From NCBI GenBank assembly GCA_946811185.2, contig OX328102.1, positions 51,189,619-51,253,618 of the forward strand: a DNA stretch of 64,000 nt, read 5' to 3'. Within the stretch, counting starts at the first letter, position 1. Each line of letters begins with the position of its first letter. The translations under genes and the position numbers were made by a program. The notes under the pieces are model-generated. The model had not been told where the DNA came from. It made no database searches and saw only the letters and a program-made list of their open reading frames with translations. This DNA is from Hippopus hippopus. Taxonomy: Eukaryota > Mollusca > Bivalvia > Cardiida > Cardiidae. Positions 63,501 through 64,000 of this stretch are shown here, one piece after another.

Positions 63501-64000
63501 GGCTCGGTTAAAGTTGTACAATAATACGCATTTTTAATCATAGCAAATTTTGTAGGATAATATTATAGGGGAAATAGCTGTTTTCTATTACGGGTTCACT
63601 ACCTTAAATCTAACAAACAGTATTGGAAAAGTAGCCATTTGATATTGAAAACTTCCATTTCTTGTTTACGCAATAAAGTCTGCATTTGTAGTCAGATTTT
63701 CATATAAATTGCACTGTTGCTTTGTATCATGGACAGCTTGAAGGCTATCGATTAAGAAAAAAAATGCAACATACAGTATTGGAAAAGTAGCCATTTGAAG
63801 TTCCAAATTTCCATTTCTTGTTTACGCAATAAAGTCTGCATTAGCTCCTTTGTATCATCAACAGCTTGAACCCTATTGATTTTGACAAAAAAATCCCATA
63901 ATTAGTACGGGAAAAGTACCCGTTTGAATTTGAAAATTTCCATTTCTTGTTTACGCAATATAATCTGCATTTGTAGTCAGATTTTCATGAAACTTGCATA
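60507..64000 (+). repeat. Block A of unit 10 (class II, incomplete)
   Basis: Monomer order as in unit 9 as far as it goes. Small private changes include TGTATCCAGATTTACATG near 61958 and AACAACATGAACGC near 62924. The window ends inside a monomer. Confidence 0.93.
63409..63607 (+). mobile_element. Internally deleted MITE with left TTAA kept, unit 10
   Basis: Same as units 8 and 9. TTAA at 63406-63409. Confidence 0.85.

Larger units (their letters stand above)
1..64000. repeat. Higher-order tandem repeat (satellite) array, whole window
   Basis: The same ordered set of landmarks recurs ten times with no unrelated sequence between copies: GC-rich hinge, A monomers, full MITE (units 1-6), more A monomers, deleted MITE, poly-A/CA tract, B monomers. 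The hinge landmark GGACGCCGCCCGCC begins at 6902, 13870, 20826, 27792, 34764, 43267, 48823, 54536 and 60415. No reading frame stays open beyond about 117 codons. Those that exist lie on the repeats and recur with them, so I call no genes. The array is open at both window ends, and its full size, chromosomal position and function cannot be told from here. A bivalve or other mollusc host is inferred from motif resemblance only. Confidence 0.97.
60477..64000. repeat. HOR unit 10 (class II, cut by window end)
   Basis: First 3524 bp of a class II unit, colinear with unit 9 through the deleted MITE (63409-63607) and a few monomers beyond. The first monomers use the common class II start rather than the unit 7 variant. 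The poly-A/CA tract, block B and next hinge fall outside the window. Confidence 0.94.

Noticed and set aside
1..64000. CRISPR-like array (regular repeats with variable spacing)
   Set aside because: Repeats of about 154-162 bp follow each other without unique spacers, there are no cas genes, and the composition and nested higher-order structure are those of eukaryotic satellite DNA.
1..64000. Mitochondrial or ribosomal DNA origin of the tandem units
   Set aside because: No rRNA, tRNA or mitochondrial protein sequence can be recognised on either strand.

Overview
The window is one continuous, gene-free stretch of tandemly repeated DNA, and I could support no protein-coding gene or RNA gene in it. 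It holds nine complete copies and one cut-off copy of a multi-kilobase higher-order repeat (HOR). I set each unit's start at the landmark AATACGTCCCGAATTC, so unit 1 begins at position 1 and the array runs past both window edges. Unit lengths from landmark to landmark are 6963, 6968, 6956, 6966, 6972, 8503, 5556, 5713 and 5879 bp, plus 3524 bp of unit 10.

Each unit has the same plan. (1) A short GC-rich hinge (about 92 bp, about 60 bp of it strongly GC-rich) in an otherwise AT-rich window. (2) Block A, an array of AT-rich monomers of about 154 bp, 4.1 to 6.7 kb in total. (3) A poly-A/CA microsatellite near the end of block A. (4) Block B, about 1.72 kb of monomers of about 162 bp, leading back into the next hinge. 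Block A also carries one or two copies of a small TTAA-flanked inverted-repeat element (MITE): a 370-bp full form in units 1-6 and a 199-bp internally deleted form in all units. Monomer B read on the minus strand shares a series of landmarks with monomer A read on the plus strand. A and B therefore look like diverged, inverted members of one family that point away from the hinge.

There are two unit classes. Units 1-5 are class I (about 6.96 kb, with the full MITE). Units 7-10 are class II (5.6-5.9 kb, no full MITE, different left part of block A). Unit 6 is a hybrid: class I on the left joined to almost a whole class II block A, which explains its 8.5 kb. Smaller events are readable directly: a 155-bp monomer duplication in unit 8, a shared 325-bp deletion in block B of units 7 and 8, loss of one A monomer in unit 6, and a set of variants that groups units 1 and 3 against units 2 and 4.

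The sequence is clearly eukaryotic satellite-type DNA. The B monomer motifs (GTCCGGAGCATAACTTTGTC-like on the minus strand, AAGGGAAATAACTC on the plus strand) and the AAGGGAGGTAATT-type motif in the MITE resemble dispersed repeats I associate with bivalve and other mollusc genomes. I therefore favour a bivalve mollusc, as an inference only. Nothing here shows a metabolic, defence or other multi-gene system. The interest lies in how the array is built and how it evolves: opposed repeat blocks around a GC-rich hinge, an embedded MITE duplicated and trimmed with its host segment, and visible traces of unequal crossing-over.
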